A stretch of 64,000 nt of DNA from an uncultured Paenibacillaceae bacterium. GTDB lineage: Bacteria > Bacillota > Bacilli > Paenibacillales > K13. Below, piece by piece: positions 45,701 to 54,107 of this stretch. The position numbers were made by a program, and so were the translations under genes. How positions within the stretch are numbered: position 1 is the first letter of the stretch; the number at the start of each line of letters is the position of its first letter. The stretch is taken from NCBI GenBank assembly GCA_913056365.1, contig CAJXLT010000003.1, positions 124,001 through 188,000 on the forward strand, written 5' to 3'. The notes below the pieces were generated by a model that did no database searches, had not been told where the DNA came from, and saw only the letters and a list, made by a program, of their open reading frames with translations.

Positions 45701-45867
45701 TGAAGTCAGCAGGTCCTGTCGTGCATGTGTCCCAATTGGCGATTCAGGTGTACAAGGTGGAGAACGGTGAGCGCATCGAGTGGCATCCGGATCGGCTGGA
45801 GCAAGTGCCGCACGGTATTGTCACGCCTGGTGAGCATCGCATCGTGATCGAAATGAAGAAGGAATAG
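42742..45867 (+). CDS. eCIS baseplate J-like wedge protein, large (Afp11/gp6-like)
   Basis: A 1,041-residue putative baseplate assembly protein. The N-terminal helical part (MVPNYTPEWRFRPEDPDPGT, LEGNLQRLNRVPYKSFLAFL) and the C-terminal J domain (NRGVTAQDYEWLAREAHPNV, KVKCLPNVN, VVVPRSGIGEG) fit the family. A middle section (about 200-780) has jelly-roll-like repeats (WEYWNGFAWVRLPVPEEQ, VSRYWIRAVNRDVRY) typical of long eCIS wedges. GGGAGAG precedes ATG 42742. It forms the hexameric baseplate ring with the following protein. Confidence 0.9.
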   Translation: MANQHAGRGVHQHTPVIDDRTIAQLTEQLKRMVPNYTPEWRFRPEDPDPGTALALMFLHLLEGNLQRLNRVPYKSFLAFLNRFHVELAQARPAIAQVAFQLIEGAPEPVYVEQGTQLSANVPGEPDPVLFETARPVLVTTSHITDLIKVSPLRDSIIRLAGEDAPFTTDDRGTALFGLEGDNLQEHTMYIRHDFLFLLNHPAYIELTVYNTENEHAVAESVELLTNTELVTWEYSHNGEWLPFDRVYGRASVIRLVKLSMNAIDPVDCQGHTGYWIRCRAATLDDQAGGAALGKVQLDRISMLSTFAAANDEDGILPERLYFNDIQIDAEEGCRPFGDYFAQYGLFYMANREAFSKRGAQVTIRFQAGIDPLRLIPDKPPQINWKMIMKRHEVDKTEVPDPVTIARVQWEYWNGFAWVRLPVPEEQERMFSVPWQGTEERELSFVCPEDIEEILVNAEENFWIRGRIIQVNNAYSPDAMYYSPRLQHMKIRFSYEQPAYPPQQLLTMNNLDVHERTNEVQTGGITFRPYIPLDGRHPVFMIGFDTPPERGPISIYTMLNERRVTEADVPLMEWEYLKRTGAGYAWSPLPVSDETNAFTRSGDIQFVGPRDFAQASFFGVSRYWIRAVNRDVRYDRELEAANVPRLLHLSLNTTMVYQQETIRGELPQFVEEYDPVEEDIRESFVLAQTPVLQAEVWVDETGDISNEEMAQLARENDRIELIHDSSGEVIRAWVKYDRVKQFLKSGPHDRHYVIDLINGQLSFGNGKAGRKLPNPGNDAVRVHYTSGGGKRGNVPAGAINSLQGSIAFIDSVVNPFPAAGGCEPGTVEEAIVRGPKLFTHRNRGVTAQDYEWLAREAHPNVAKVKCLPNVNVKLEPQPGALSVVVVPRSGIGEGDHFQELKQEVEARLMSQAAANVAFQGNLQVMAPAMLEIGVYAKVSIRDMEDAVPVERACLAKLDRYLNPLTGGSDGNGWDIGQHVHPSMFYALLKSAGPVVHVSQLAIQVYKVENGERIEWHPDRLEQVPHGIVTPGEHRIVIEMKKE

Positions 45868-45879
45868 GAGGAGCTATTC

Positions 45880-48039
45880 ATGTTACCGTTACCGAACTTG
45901 GATGATCGCAATTTTGAACAGCTCGTTCGTGAAGCGCGCAATCTTATTCCCGGTATTTTCACCGACTGGACGGATGAGAATGCCCATGATCCCGGTATTA
46001 CGCTGCTTGAGATGCTAGCCTGGCACATCGAGATGCAGCAGTATCAGCTCGACCGATTGACCGATAGTCATGAGCGCAAGTTTCTCAAGCTGCTTGGCGA
46101 ATGGCCCAGAGATCGCCAGCCGGCAACGACATCTGTCGGCTTCTCCCGTGCGGAGGTGCCTGTGAAGATCCCGTACGGCACGCTGCTGAAGGTGGGCGAG
46201 CTGTCGTTCGAGACGGTGCGACCGGTTACGGTCATTCCGGATTCAGACAGAAGCGTGTTCGTGTATACGGAAGATGGAAGGCGAGAGATACAGGATGATT
46301 TCGAATGGGGCGAGACCCCGTTCTATCCATTCGGCGCAGATAGCAAGCCTGGCTCCAGCATGGAGCTTGTGCTGGAGGAGGCGCTGCCGCTTGCGCAGCC
46401 ATTGTCGCTGTGGATACAGCTGTCCGGTCAGGAACCGCCGCGGCGCATTCCGGCAAGATATACCGAATTCACTCCGTCCGCTCGCATAGAATGGGTATAT
46501 CAAGAGGAAGCAACTGGGGACTGGAAGCCGGTAGTGATGGAGCGGGATGAATCATACGGCTTTCATCAGAGCGGACCGATCTTGTTCGAGCTTCCGGCGA
46601 GCGCTGGATCGGTCACTCGGATCAAGGCCATGTTCACAAGCGGTGTCTTCCATGATCCCCCTCTCGTGCGACGATTAATCTGGAACGAGGTGTTCGTTGA
46701 ACAGGGGCAGACATTATGCGTAACGGAATGCTTCGACGGGGTTGCATCGCGTGCAGAGTGGGAGAGTGACGCGGATCGCGAAGACTTGAAGCTGGAGCCG
46801 CTTCATGCGCTGTTCTGCACAGGAGAGATCGAAGTCCAATTCAAGCTGGACGGCGGAGGCTGGGTCGATGCGCTGCCGGAGTATTACGTCTGTGAACAAC
46901 AGGCGGACCGGACGGTCATCACGATACCAAGATTGATCGCTCCGGCTGGCAAGCAATGTATTCGGATCATTGCCGTATCGCCCGAGCTGTCCGGTCGGAC
47001 TGTGTGCGGAAGAGGATCAGGCATGTCCTGGCAAGCATGCACGCTGCCGTACACGCCGTTGCTGCCCAATAAGCTCCAGCTGCAAGTAGGCTGGACGGAA
47101 GCGTCATCCGATACATTGGTATGGCATGATTGGGAGCGGGTGCGGGATTTCGATGATTCTGACCCGGAGAGCTATCATTATGTCATCGATGAGGAAGAAG
47201 GCGTTATCCGGTTCTCTGACGGTGTGCGGGGAGCTGTTCCGCCAGCCGCGCCCTATCCGAATATACGGCTGCTCGGCTACCGAATGGGTGTCGGTGAGGA
47301 GGGCAATGTCAATGCAGGCTCTATCCGTGGCTGGGACGGGGATGCGGTGTTGCAGGTAACGAACTTGTATCCGGCATACGGCGGAGCAGAACCAGAATCG
47401 GTTCGCCAAGCGCTCGATCGGGCAAGGCTGCAAGTGCTTGAGCCGAATTGCGGTGTGACCGCTGAGGACATAGAACGCCGGGTTATGGAAATTCCCGGCT
47501 TGCGGATCGCACGAGTGAAGGCCATACCCGGTTATAATACGACCGTTCAGCGATACCCGGAAGAACGCGCTCCGGGTCATACCTCGATCGTGCTTGTGCC
47601 GTACAGCAGCCATCCACGACCGAAGCCGAGCGCAGGGATGATCGAGACGGTGCGACGACACTTAGAGCCGTACCGTCTGCTAACGACGACGTTCCATATG
47701 ATTGCGCCGGAATATGTAAGTGTATCGGTGCGCGCCATCATTGTGGCCGATCCCCGCTATGAGGGACGGGAAGCGGATGTGCAGCAAGCGTTGGACCAGT
47801 GGTTGCAGCCGTATGGCAACGATGAATCTGAAGGATGGGAGTTCGGACGGACGATCTATAAGAGCGACGTCTACGATGTCATTCATCAGGTGCCGGGCAT
47901 TTTGTATATTCAAGAAGTATGGCTGCTAGCCGAAGGCAAGGACGTATTACGCGATGAGGGCGGCGATATTCGCATCCCGCCCAATGGACTTGTCGTATCG
48001 GGTGAGCATGAAGTCGAGTGGGTCACTTCACACAGATAG
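45880..48039 (+). CDS. eCIS baseplate J-like wedge protein, second
   Basis: A 719-residue protein with the start LPLPNLDDRNFEQLVREARN, then WTDENAHDPGITLLEMLAWH, a middle beta region, and a J-like end (CGVTAEDIERRVMEIPGLRI, TSIVLVPYSSHPRPKPSAGM, WEFGRTIYKSDVYDVIHQVP). The two J-like genes together probably make the wedge heterodimer. GGAGGAG precedes ATG 45880, 12 bases after the previous stop; the stop of this gene overlaps the ribosome binding site of the next. Confidence 0.9.
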   Translation: MLPLPNLDDRNFEQLVREARNLIPGIFTDWTDENAHDPGITLLEMLAWHIEMQQYQLDRLTDSHERKFLKLLGEWPRDRQPATTSVGFSRAEVPVKIPYGTLLKVGELSFETVRPVTVIPDSDRSVFVYTEDGRREIQDDFEWGETPFYPFGADSKPGSSMELVLEEALPLAQPLSLWIQLSGQEPPRRIPARYTEFTPSARIEWVYQEEATGDWKPVVMERDESYGFHQSGPILFELPASAGSVTRIKAMFTSGVFHDPPLVRRLIWNEVFVEQGQTLCVTECFDGVASRAEWESDADREDLKLEPLHALFCTGEIEVQFKLDGGGWVDALPEYYVCEQQADRTVITIPRLIAPAGKQCIRIIAVSPELSGRTVCGRGSGMSWQACTLPYTPLLPNKLQLQVGWTEASSDTLVWHDWERVRDFDDSDPESYHYVIDEEEGVIRFSDGVRGAVPPAAPYPNIRLLGYRMGVGEEGNVNAGSIRGWDGDAVLQVTNLYPAYGGAEPESVRQALDRARLQVLEPNCGVTAEDIERRVMEIPGLRIARVKAIPGYNTTVQRYPEERAPGHTSIVLVPYSSHPRPKPSAGMIETVRRHLEPYRLLTTTFHMIAPEYVSVSVRAIIVADPRYEGREADVQQALDQWLQPYGNDESEGWEFGRTIYKSDVYDVIHQVPGILYIQEVWLLAEGKDVLRDEGGDIRIPPNGLVVSGEHEVEWVTSHR

Positions 48040-48048
48040 GAGGCGAGA

Positions 48049-50097
48049 ATGATGAGCAGAGCGAGGTTTTTCTCCTTTCGCAAGCCTCCTGACTGGAAGC
48101 GAGGCGCGATGTTTCAGCTTGTGAATACGGCAGAGCGGCTGAGACTGGCTATGGATCACATCTATCAACCGATGCGTCAGCAGGCTATGGCTCATCCCGG
48201 GATTAGAAGACCGGTGAAGGATATGACCGTTGACGCTCGCGGCAGGTGGTTCCTCCTGGCTGCGGACGGCATTGTGTGGCGAGCTGATTTAACGAGCGGA
48301 CATATCGAAGCGGTGTACGAGTTGCCGGCAGAGTTGGCGGACGGTGAGGTGCGCTTGGCGGTAAGCGGCGATACGTTGATGTTCTTGCTTCCGGGCATGG
48401 AGAAGCCGTTGCAGGCGTACTTGCCAGAATCGTCGCAATTGAAGTGGGAGACCGGAAGCTGGGATGGCACCGGCTTCCAAGCCGCAGCTATTGCCGCTGA
48501 CTCAGCAGATGAAGTCACTGTACTTGCTCTGCTGGACGGCTCGTCCACACCGCACCTTCTCCGCTTCGGCGCATCCGGCCAACCGATCGGACAGCGCGAG
48601 GTAACGGTGCTCGGCGAGTTCGATGACATTGCCTCGCTTGCAGGGCGGTTCGAGCTATCGCTAGGATATAACGGGCAGGTATGGCTGCTGGACAAGGAAG
48701 CGGGCAGGCTGTGGCTTGTCCAGCTGACGGGGGAGACGTCCGAGATCGTAACAGAGCAGCCGTTCTTATCGTTCTGTCCTGGAGAAGAACCGGGCTGCGG
48801 CTGGGGCTTGCTCGCGATCGGAGATGCGTCGTCATCAGACTGCCGGATCGTGCGCATCCTTCGTAACGGCACCATAGAAGAGCATGGTCATGCCGGACAT
48901 TCCCGCGGTCGAGAGCTGGTCGCCAGCAGACGTGGCTTGTACTTGTGGGATGCGCAGGAGCTGGCCTGGCAGCCGGTTCAACCTGTTGCACAAACCGCCG
49001 TCTGGCAGCCGTTCGGCAGAAGGCTAGGGGGCTGGATCAGTGATTCGCTGGACAGCGGCTCCTCTGAGACGGAGTGGCACAAGGTTGTGCTGCACGCGGC
49101 AGGTATGGCAGATACCCGTATCAATCTGCGGTACTATGCTTCGGATGTGAAGGAGAAGATTATCGGGCATGAGCGTGTCGATCTGGATCGTTATATCCTG
49201 GATTCGAGCATTGCGCCTGAAGTGAAGTGGGAAGCACTCGCGGACGTGTGGTCGGAACCATTGCAAAACCCGAAAGACGCCTTGATCAAGGCGAAAGGAC
49301 GATACTTGTGGATCTGCATGGAGCTGATTGGCTCAGAGACGCATTCGCCGGAGGTGCACAGCTTGGAAGTGCATTTCCCCAGAGAGTCTCCGGTGTCACT
49401 GCTGCCCGCGATCTATCAGCAGGACAGCAGCTCCAGGGAGTTCCTAGATCGTTATCTAAGCTTGTTCCAGACGATGCTGGAGGACACAGATCACAAGATT
49501 GAACAGGTGACAAGCACGTTCGATTCACACGCGGCATCCGGTCCTTCCTTGCGGTGGCTGCTCGGGTGGCTAGGTATTGAGGCAGAGGATAATTGGACAG
49601 AAGAACAGCTGCGCCAATTGCTGAAGTACGCACCGTCTATCTATAACTTGCGTGGCACGCGCTATGCGATGGAGCGGTTAATTGCTATCTATACAGGTGA
49701 GAAGCCGATCATTCTGGAATACGAGCAGGTGAAGCCGCTGAAGGAGCATCCAGAGCTTGGCGGTGTAGCGGAGCGGTTGTACGCAGCTGATCCGCATGTA
49801 TTCAATGTACTGGTCAAGTCCGAGCATGCCGAGTCAGAGACAGACCGGGTCACACTGCAGCAGCTGATCGATGCAGCGAAGCCAGCATTCGCAACGGGCA
49901 AGCTGGTCGTGCTGCAGCCGTGGGTACATATGGATCTGCATTCCTATCTGGGTATGAATACGGTGCTGTCAGAACCGACCCTGCTCAAGCTGGATGGGCG
50001 ATCCTCAATGCCGCATCATACGATTGTGATTGACGAAGGTCAGGACAACCGGGTTAATCAGCATACGAGACTGGGTCTGGATTCCCGATTGGAATAA
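48049..50097 (+). CDS. eCIS tail protein (Afp12/gp7-like; P2 gpI-type C-terminus with propeller-like front)
   Basis: A 682-residue protein. Residues 1-300 have repeated beta patterns (VDARGRWFLLAADGIVWRAD, GYNGQVWLLDKEAGRLWLVQ) suggesting a beta-propeller. The C-terminal 230 residues match tail proteins of the P2 gpI / gp7 type: LPAIYQQDSSSREFLDRYLS, LRWLLGWLGIEAEDNWTEEQ, YAPSIYNLRGTRYAMERLIA and KLVVLQPWVHMDLHS. It should lie at the baseplate periphery. The propeller could bind a receptor, a partner protein or the membrane. AGGAGG overlaps the stop of the previous gene. Confidence 0.82.
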   Translation: MMSRARFFSFRKPPDWKRGAMFQLVNTAERLRLAMDHIYQPMRQQAMAHPGIRRPVKDMTVDARGRWFLLAADGIVWRADLTSGHIEAVYELPAELADGEVRLAVSGDTLMFLLPGMEKPLQAYLPESSQLKWETGSWDGTGFQAAAIAADSADEVTVLALLDGSSTPHLLRFGASGQPIGQREVTVLGEFDDIASLAGRFELSLGYNGQVWLLDKEAGRLWLVQLTGETSEIVTEQPFLSFCPGEEPGCGWGLLAIGDASSSDCRIVRILRNGTIEEHGHAGHSRGRELVASRRGLYLWDAQELAWQPVQPVAQTAVWQPFGRRLGGWISDSLDSGSSETEWHKVVLHAAGMADTRINLRYYASDVKEKIIGHERVDLDRYILDSSIAPEVKWEALADVWSEPLQNPKDALIKAKGRYLWICMELIGSETHSPEVHSLEVHFPRESPVSLLPAIYQQDSSSREFLDRYLSLFQTMLEDTDHKIEQVTSTFDSHAASGPSLRWLLGWLGIEAEDNWTEEQLRQLLKYAPSIYNLRGTRYAMERLIAIYTGEKPIILEYEQVKPLKEHPELGGVAERLYAADPHVFNVLVKSEHAESETDRVTLQQLIDAAKPAFATGKLVVLQPWVHMDLHSYLGMNTVLSEPTLLKLDGRSSMPHHTIVIDEGQDNRVNQHTRLGLDSRLE

Positions 50098-50113
50098 CGA
50101 GGAGGAGTAGCCG

Positions 50114-51790
50114 ATGAACAAATCAAGGTATGTCCCGTTTGAACGCAACAGGTATTTCTACGGCAAGCTGTTGACTGTCCGTGATTTCATGTCAGAGCAG
50201 ACATACGTGTCTGACAAGCGGCGTCTTATTAACCGGCTTATGTTCGGCAGCGGCGTCATGTCCGGTCTGCAGGTTGTCGCTGTCGATGACAAGACACTGT
50301 CGATTGAGACAGGAGCAGCGCTGGATCAGCTTGGTCGAGAGATCGTATTGCCGTCGCCTGTCACGTTGAAGCTGTCTATGCTGGACGGGTTCACGAACAA
50401 TGAATTTGCGAAGAACGTCTACTTGTGTATTGCTTATGATGAGAAGGGGAAGGAACCCGTTCATTCTGTCACCGGCGGATCAGGACGGGAAGAAGAGATC
50501 AGTGAGCACAATCGCGTGCTGGAAAGCTACAGACTGTTCGTGCGCGAGCAAGCGCCGCAGCCGTCCTTGCAAGAATATGATCACTTAATCGAAGATACTT
50601 CCATTCTGTATGAGGATGCTCAGGTTCGTATTTTGCAAACCATACCGAGGTTTCTCGAGCCGGAGCAAGGATTCGAACTGAAGCTAACCGTTGAGAAAAC
50701 CTTGCAAACTCCGCACATCGAGCTGGAATATGAGCCGGATTGGACAGGTGTGGAAGCGATCGACGAATTGCCGGAAGGCAAGGTGAAATTCTCGGAGCCG
50801 ACAGACGGCGGGCAAACTTCTTATACGAAGGTCATACGCATGCGCGCACTGCCGATTCCAGCAAGCGTATCGAAAGTAAGTGCCGTCTTGGGGGCGAAAT
50901 CCGGTACGTCGAAGCTGATTGTTGGCGATAAGCTAATTCAGGAAGTGTCTCGCTTGCACCAGCAAACAGAAATTTGCGAGGAACCGGCAGACAAGCGTAT
51001 GCTGGATGCCTTCTACGGTCGATCATTAGATCGTGTGCTGGAATCCCCGTCCGAGCCATGTGTGTATCTGGCGAGAATTCATCTGCTACAGATGGGCGCG
51101 ACTTATGCGATCGACAGTATCGAGCCAATGCCGTTTCACGATTACGTCTTGAATCCTTCCATGCTGTACAAGGTGCTTGCAGCCAGAGACAAGACAGTAC
51201 ATAGCGCATTCGTACGCGACGGACAGCAGGCGTCAGCAACGGCATTACCAGAAGAGGAAGCAGAGTTATTCCCGAATATTCAAGAGGAATTCCGCGTGCT
51301 TGGAGAAGAAGAGGAAGCGCCGCCTGAGAAGCAAGTCGCTAGCGGGATTGCGGAGATATCTATTCTTCCGCCGCCGAAGAAGAAGTGGTACCACCGTCGT
51401 CAGCGGAATTTCTTCTCCGATGAGATGGAACACGGGCTTGGTGAAGGACCTGTTCTCATTACAGCCGGCTTGTCAGATGAGACCGATGATACCGAGGTCC
51501 AGCTGCCTGAAATGTGGGATCGCAAGGATGCTGTCTACTACGGACCACAGCAAGTTTTCGCCAAGAGCGAATATGAAGGTGAATTCCCGCAAATTTCAAT
51601 CGGCATTATACATTATCCGAAGAACGGAACGTTCCGGCTAGGGGTGCGCGTTCATCAGAAGACTGATCGAACGAAGCTCCGCATTCGCTGGTGGGCGGTT
51701 AAGCAGCTGAAGGAAGATGAGTGGGCTGTCGATATGGTGGATGGAGAGAATGAGCAGTCGGAGAAGGAAGCTGCGGCGACAAGAGAATAA
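50114..51790 (+). CDS. Probable eCIS baseplate-periphery or fibre protein
   Basis: A 558-residue protein. The first 100 residues (VPFERNRYFYGKLLTVRDFM, RRLINRLMFGSGVMSGLQVV, IETGAALDQLGREIVLPSPV) are a recurrent block in proteins at the end of contractile-particle operons. The rest is not recognised; residues about 365-460 are acidic and Pro-rich (EEEEAPPEKQ, PPPKKKWYHRRQRN). The C-terminal 90 residues (YPKNGTFRLGVRVHQKTDR, RIRWWAVKQL) look like a beta-sandwich. It may hold the tail fibre or serve as the receptor-binding part; no classic fibre gene is present. GAGGAGGAG precedes ATG 50114, and a strong terminator follows. Confidence 0.65.
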   Translation: MNKSRYVPFERNRYFYGKLLTVRDFMSEQTYVSDKRRLINRLMFGSGVMSGLQVVAVDDKTLSIETGAALDQLGREIVLPSPVTLKLSMLDGFTNNEFAKNVYLCIAYDEKGKEPVHSVTGGSGREEEISEHNRVLESYRLFVREQAPQPSLQEYDHLIEDTSILYEDAQVRILQTIPRFLEPEQGFELKLTVEKTLQTPHIELEYEPDWTGVEAIDELPEGKVKFSEPTDGGQTSYTKVIRMRALPIPASVSKVSAVLGAKSGTSKLIVGDKLIQEVSRLHQQTEICEEPADKRMLDAFYGRSLDRVLESPSEPCVYLARIHLLQMGATYAIDSIEPMPFHDYVLNPSMLYKVLAARDKTVHSAFVRDGQQASATALPEEEAELFPNIQEEFRVLGEEEEAPPEKQVASGIAEISILPPPKKKWYHRRQRNFFSDEMEHGLGEGPVLITAGLSDETDDTEVQLPEMWDRKDAVYYGPQQVFAKSEYEGEFPQISIGIIHYPKNGTFRLGVRVHQKTDRTKLRIRWWAVKQLKEDEWAVDMVDGENEQSEKEAAATRE

Positions 51791-51819
51791 GGGTCAACCC
51801 CATAATAAAGGTTCAACCT

Positions 51820-51858
51820 AATATAAGAAGGGCGGAATTATTCCGCCCTTCTTATATT
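51820..51858. terminator. Bidirectional terminator ending the eCIS operon and the MORN gene
   Basis: AATATAAGAAGGGCGGAA (51820-51837) and its perfect complement (51841-51858) form an 18-bp stem with a three-base loop TTA. It is flanked by A- and T-rich sequence. The loop is the stop codon of the minus-strand MORN gene, so the stem also encodes that protein's last residues. Confidence 0.9.
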
Positions 51859-53460
51859 GACCGTATCCGGAGTGCCGTCTGCCAGCATGGTGAAGGTGTA
51901 CAGCGTGCCGTTCCAGTTGAACAGCGTGAAGGAAACTGTCTGTGTCATGACTGCTTCCGGCTGCTGTGCTAGCTGCGTATACAATTGATTCAATACAGGA
52001 TCATTGTTGATTAGCACTTCGCTGACCGTAGCTTCCCCAGACCCGCTGTTATCAAGCTCAGCGAGGAATGCAAGCTGCAGCGCCTCATAGTCCATCCATA
52101 CTTCTGGATTGCTACCTTCTGCTGTTGCTGCAGTATCTTCCGACTCCGCATCAGCTGGTGCCGCATTCACAGCTTCAGCCTCTGGCTGACTGGAGCGGAC
52201 TACCTCCACACTGGAAGGTTCACCGAGCATATCCTGCAGCTTGACCGGCGTCAGGTCAAGCCATACTTCGGGAGCCAGATCACCATCGCGGAAGTATCCT
52301 TGATACACAACCGTACTTCCGTCCTCGTACCATGTCCCCGGACCGTTCAACTGTCCGCTTACGAACAATCCCTGGAATTCAGGTAGTCCGAGCGCATCGT
52401 ACAGCTCGCCCTGTCCGTGATAGTCGCCGCCAAGGAAGCTCCCTGTATATACGAGGCTGCCATCTTCCGCATAGAGCGTTCCGTTGCCGCTGTACAAGCC
52501 GGCCTTGTATTCACCCTCATACTTCACAGCGCCATTCTCATAATACTCGCTTCCCGTCCCGCTTGGCATCCCGTTACTGAACGTGCCTTCATATTGGATG
52601 AAGCCACTTGGATAGAGCAGCTTGCCTTCGCTATTGTAATTCCCTGCAAGGAATTGTCCTTGATACAAGATATGCCCGTCCGAACTATAGCGTGTGCCTT
52701 CGCCGGAGTATAGCCCGTTGGCAAAGTTGCCCTCATAGATGAGCTGACCGTTCTGATCGTAGGCAACCCCTTGACCGCTAGGCTCTCCGCCCTTGAATTC
52801 TCCCTGATAACGAACTGAGCCATTGGAATAGAAGGCAGTTCCTTGACCAGCGTACGCGCCTTCAGCGAGCGCCCCCTTGTAGATCGGTGTTCCATCAGGG
52901 CTATAGATCGTGCCTTGCACAAGCTCTCCCTTGGCGAATGTCCCTTCTTGCACCAAGACGCCATTGTCGAACAGCTTGCCCTCCCCTTCGTACAGTCCGT
53001 CCGCCAGTTCGCCTTCATAGAGTAACGTTCCGTCATCGGCGTACAGCTTCCCGGTTCCCTCATACGCGCCATCGACCAGATCGCCCTCGAACACGATGTT
53101 TCCATCCTCTGCTACTACCTTGGCAGCTCCCGTATACGCAGCAGCCTGTCCGTCCGCGCTGGCTGAGATAGCAGGCTTGCGGTCCAGCCACTTGTTCACG
53201 AACTTAGGCGGCTTAATGAAGATGAAGAAGTACAGCACGAGCATGACCAGAAGGATGATCGCGATTAATTTCTTCGCTATGTATATATTGCCGACCGGCA
53301 CATAGCTGGCCTTCGTAATTTCCTTCTGACCGAGAATAGCCTTGAGCTTCTGCTTGAGCCACTTGGCAAGCAGCTTCGGCCACCGCTTGGCTTGCTTGAG
53401 CGGCCGGAGAATTTTCCTCTGGATAGGCTTGACGAATGGCATAATGATTTTTTGAATCAA
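51838..53460 (-). CDS. Membrane-anchored MORN-repeat protein
   Basis: About 540 residues starting at TTG 53460, with GGAGGAG nine bases upstream; a longer frame runs antisense-like through the DUF4280 gene and is rejected. A very basic N-terminus (LRPLKQAKRWPKLLAKWLKQ) precedes one TM (KKLIAIILLVMLVLYFFIFI). Residues about 120-390 hold some twelve MORN/YwqK-type repeats (GTLLYEGELADGLYEGEGKL and similar). The C-terminus has PEVWLDLTPVKLQDMLGEPS and a beta domain. MORN repeats commonly bind membranes or act as rigid scaffolds. Beside the injection locus it may anchor the particle or position it at the membrane; this is an inference. Confidence 0.8.
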   Translation of the reverse strand: MIQKIIMPFVKPIQRKILRPLKQAKRWPKLLAKWLKQKLKAILGQKEITKASYVPVGNIYIAKKLIAIILLVMLVLYFFIFIKPPKFVNKWLDRKPAISASADGQAAAYTGAAKVVAEDGNIVFEGDLVDGAYEGTGKLYADDGTLLYEGELADGLYEGEGKLFDNGVLVQEGTFAKGELVQGTIYSPDGTPIYKGALAEGAYAGQGTAFYSNGSVRYQGEFKGGEPSGQGVAYDQNGQLIYEGNFANGLYSGEGTRYSSDGHILYQGQFLAGNYNSEGKLLYPSGFIQYEGTFSNGMPSGTGSEYYENGAVKYEGEYKAGLYSGNGTLYAEDGSLVYTGSFLGGDYHGQGELYDALGLPEFQGLFVSGQLNGPGTWYEDGSTVVYQGYFRDGDLAPEVWLDLTPVKLQDMLGEPSSVEVVRSSQPEAEAVNAAPADAESEDTAATAEGSNPEVWMDYEALQLAFLAELDNSGSGEATVSEVLINNDPVLNQLYTQLAQQPEAVMTQTVSFTLFNWNGTLYTFTMLADGTPDTVNIRRAE

Positions 53461-53534
53461 GGTATCGGACTCCTCCGCAGCGAAGTGGGTAACTAAGAAC
53501 GGGATGAAACCGTATTCAACATAGGCAGACCGGA

Positions 53535-53921
53535 CTACGGGACTTGAATGGTCATCTGTCCCGGACTCGTAATCTGGATGACGCCTCCCCAGTTGCACAT
53601 GCACTTGGAGGTCTGGTTCAATGCAGGCATATTGCCGACAAGAACCGTCGGTGAACCGGGCGCCCACGGCGCGGCGGTTACGGGTATGCAGGGCGCTGGT
53701 GTGAATACGCCGAGCTTGGCTGCCGTTGCAGCCGCGACAGTAGGGTTGGCCATAGAATTGCACATGCCGAACGGCAGTATGTTGACCATCGGCTTGTTAT
53801 CCATAATGTTGGCGATTGGCAGAGATGTCATCACACGATTCTGAGGCAGCACCATCAATGTGCTCGGCGCGACGCCGAAACTGCACTGAAGGACAGCTCC
53901 CCCGCACACAGCTTGACCCAT
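53535..53921 (-). CDS. DUF4280 PAAR-like spike-tip protein
   Basis: A 128-residue DUF4280 protein: GQAVCGGAVLQCSFGVAPST, LPIANIMDNKPMVNILPFGM, CNSMANPTVAAATAAKLGVF, PCIPVTAAPWAPGSPTVLVG and NQTSKCMCNWGGVIQITSPG. DUF4280 members are PAAR-like and sharpen the spike of contractile systems, sometimes carrying effectors. Cys residues at the start, middle and end are family-typical and may bind a metal. It is not in the main operon but 75 bases upstream of the MORN gene, in one minus-strand unit. AAAGG lies upstream of the ATG at 53921. Confidence 0.88.
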   Translation of the reverse strand: MGQAVCGGAVLQCSFGVAPSTLMVLPQNRVMTSLPIANIMDNKPMVNILPFGMCNSMANPTVAAATAAKLGVFTPAPCIPVTAAPWAPGSPTVLVGNMPALNQTSKCMCNWGGVIQITSPGQMTIQVP

Positions 53922-53988
53922 AGCGGCAATCCTTTCCGTTCAAATCTATTTCTTTCATTCTACTAGTTTTCCTGCTAGCAGGCAATTG

Positions 53989-54023
53989 TTGAACACAAAG
54001 TCCTAGATTTATAGTAGTATAAT
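53989..54023. promoter_or_regulatory. Likely divergent promoter region
   Basis: TATAAT at 54018-54023 is a consensus -10 for the plus-strand gene at 54108; on the minus strand TATACT and TATAAA occur in the same stretch for the DUF4280 gene. TTGAAC (53989-53994) is too far (23 bases) to be an ideal -35 for the plus promoter. Confidence 0.35.
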
Positions 54024-54107
54024 AGTAAATCGACTGGATCGGAGACATTGTCATCATGATATCTTATTATTGCATGATGAAATGGACTCGAGGAGAAAGG
54101 AATAGGG

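Noticed and set aside
53461-53763. Long N-terminus of the MORN protein
   Set aside because: It overlaps the DUF4280 gene on the same strand in another frame, and reads as low-quality protein; the TTG at 53460 has GGAGGAG.
23834-53921. A prophage
   Set aside because: No capsid, portal, terminase, lysis, integrase or attachment sites are visible, and ATPase, DUF4255 and DUF4280 genes are typical of contractile injection loci.
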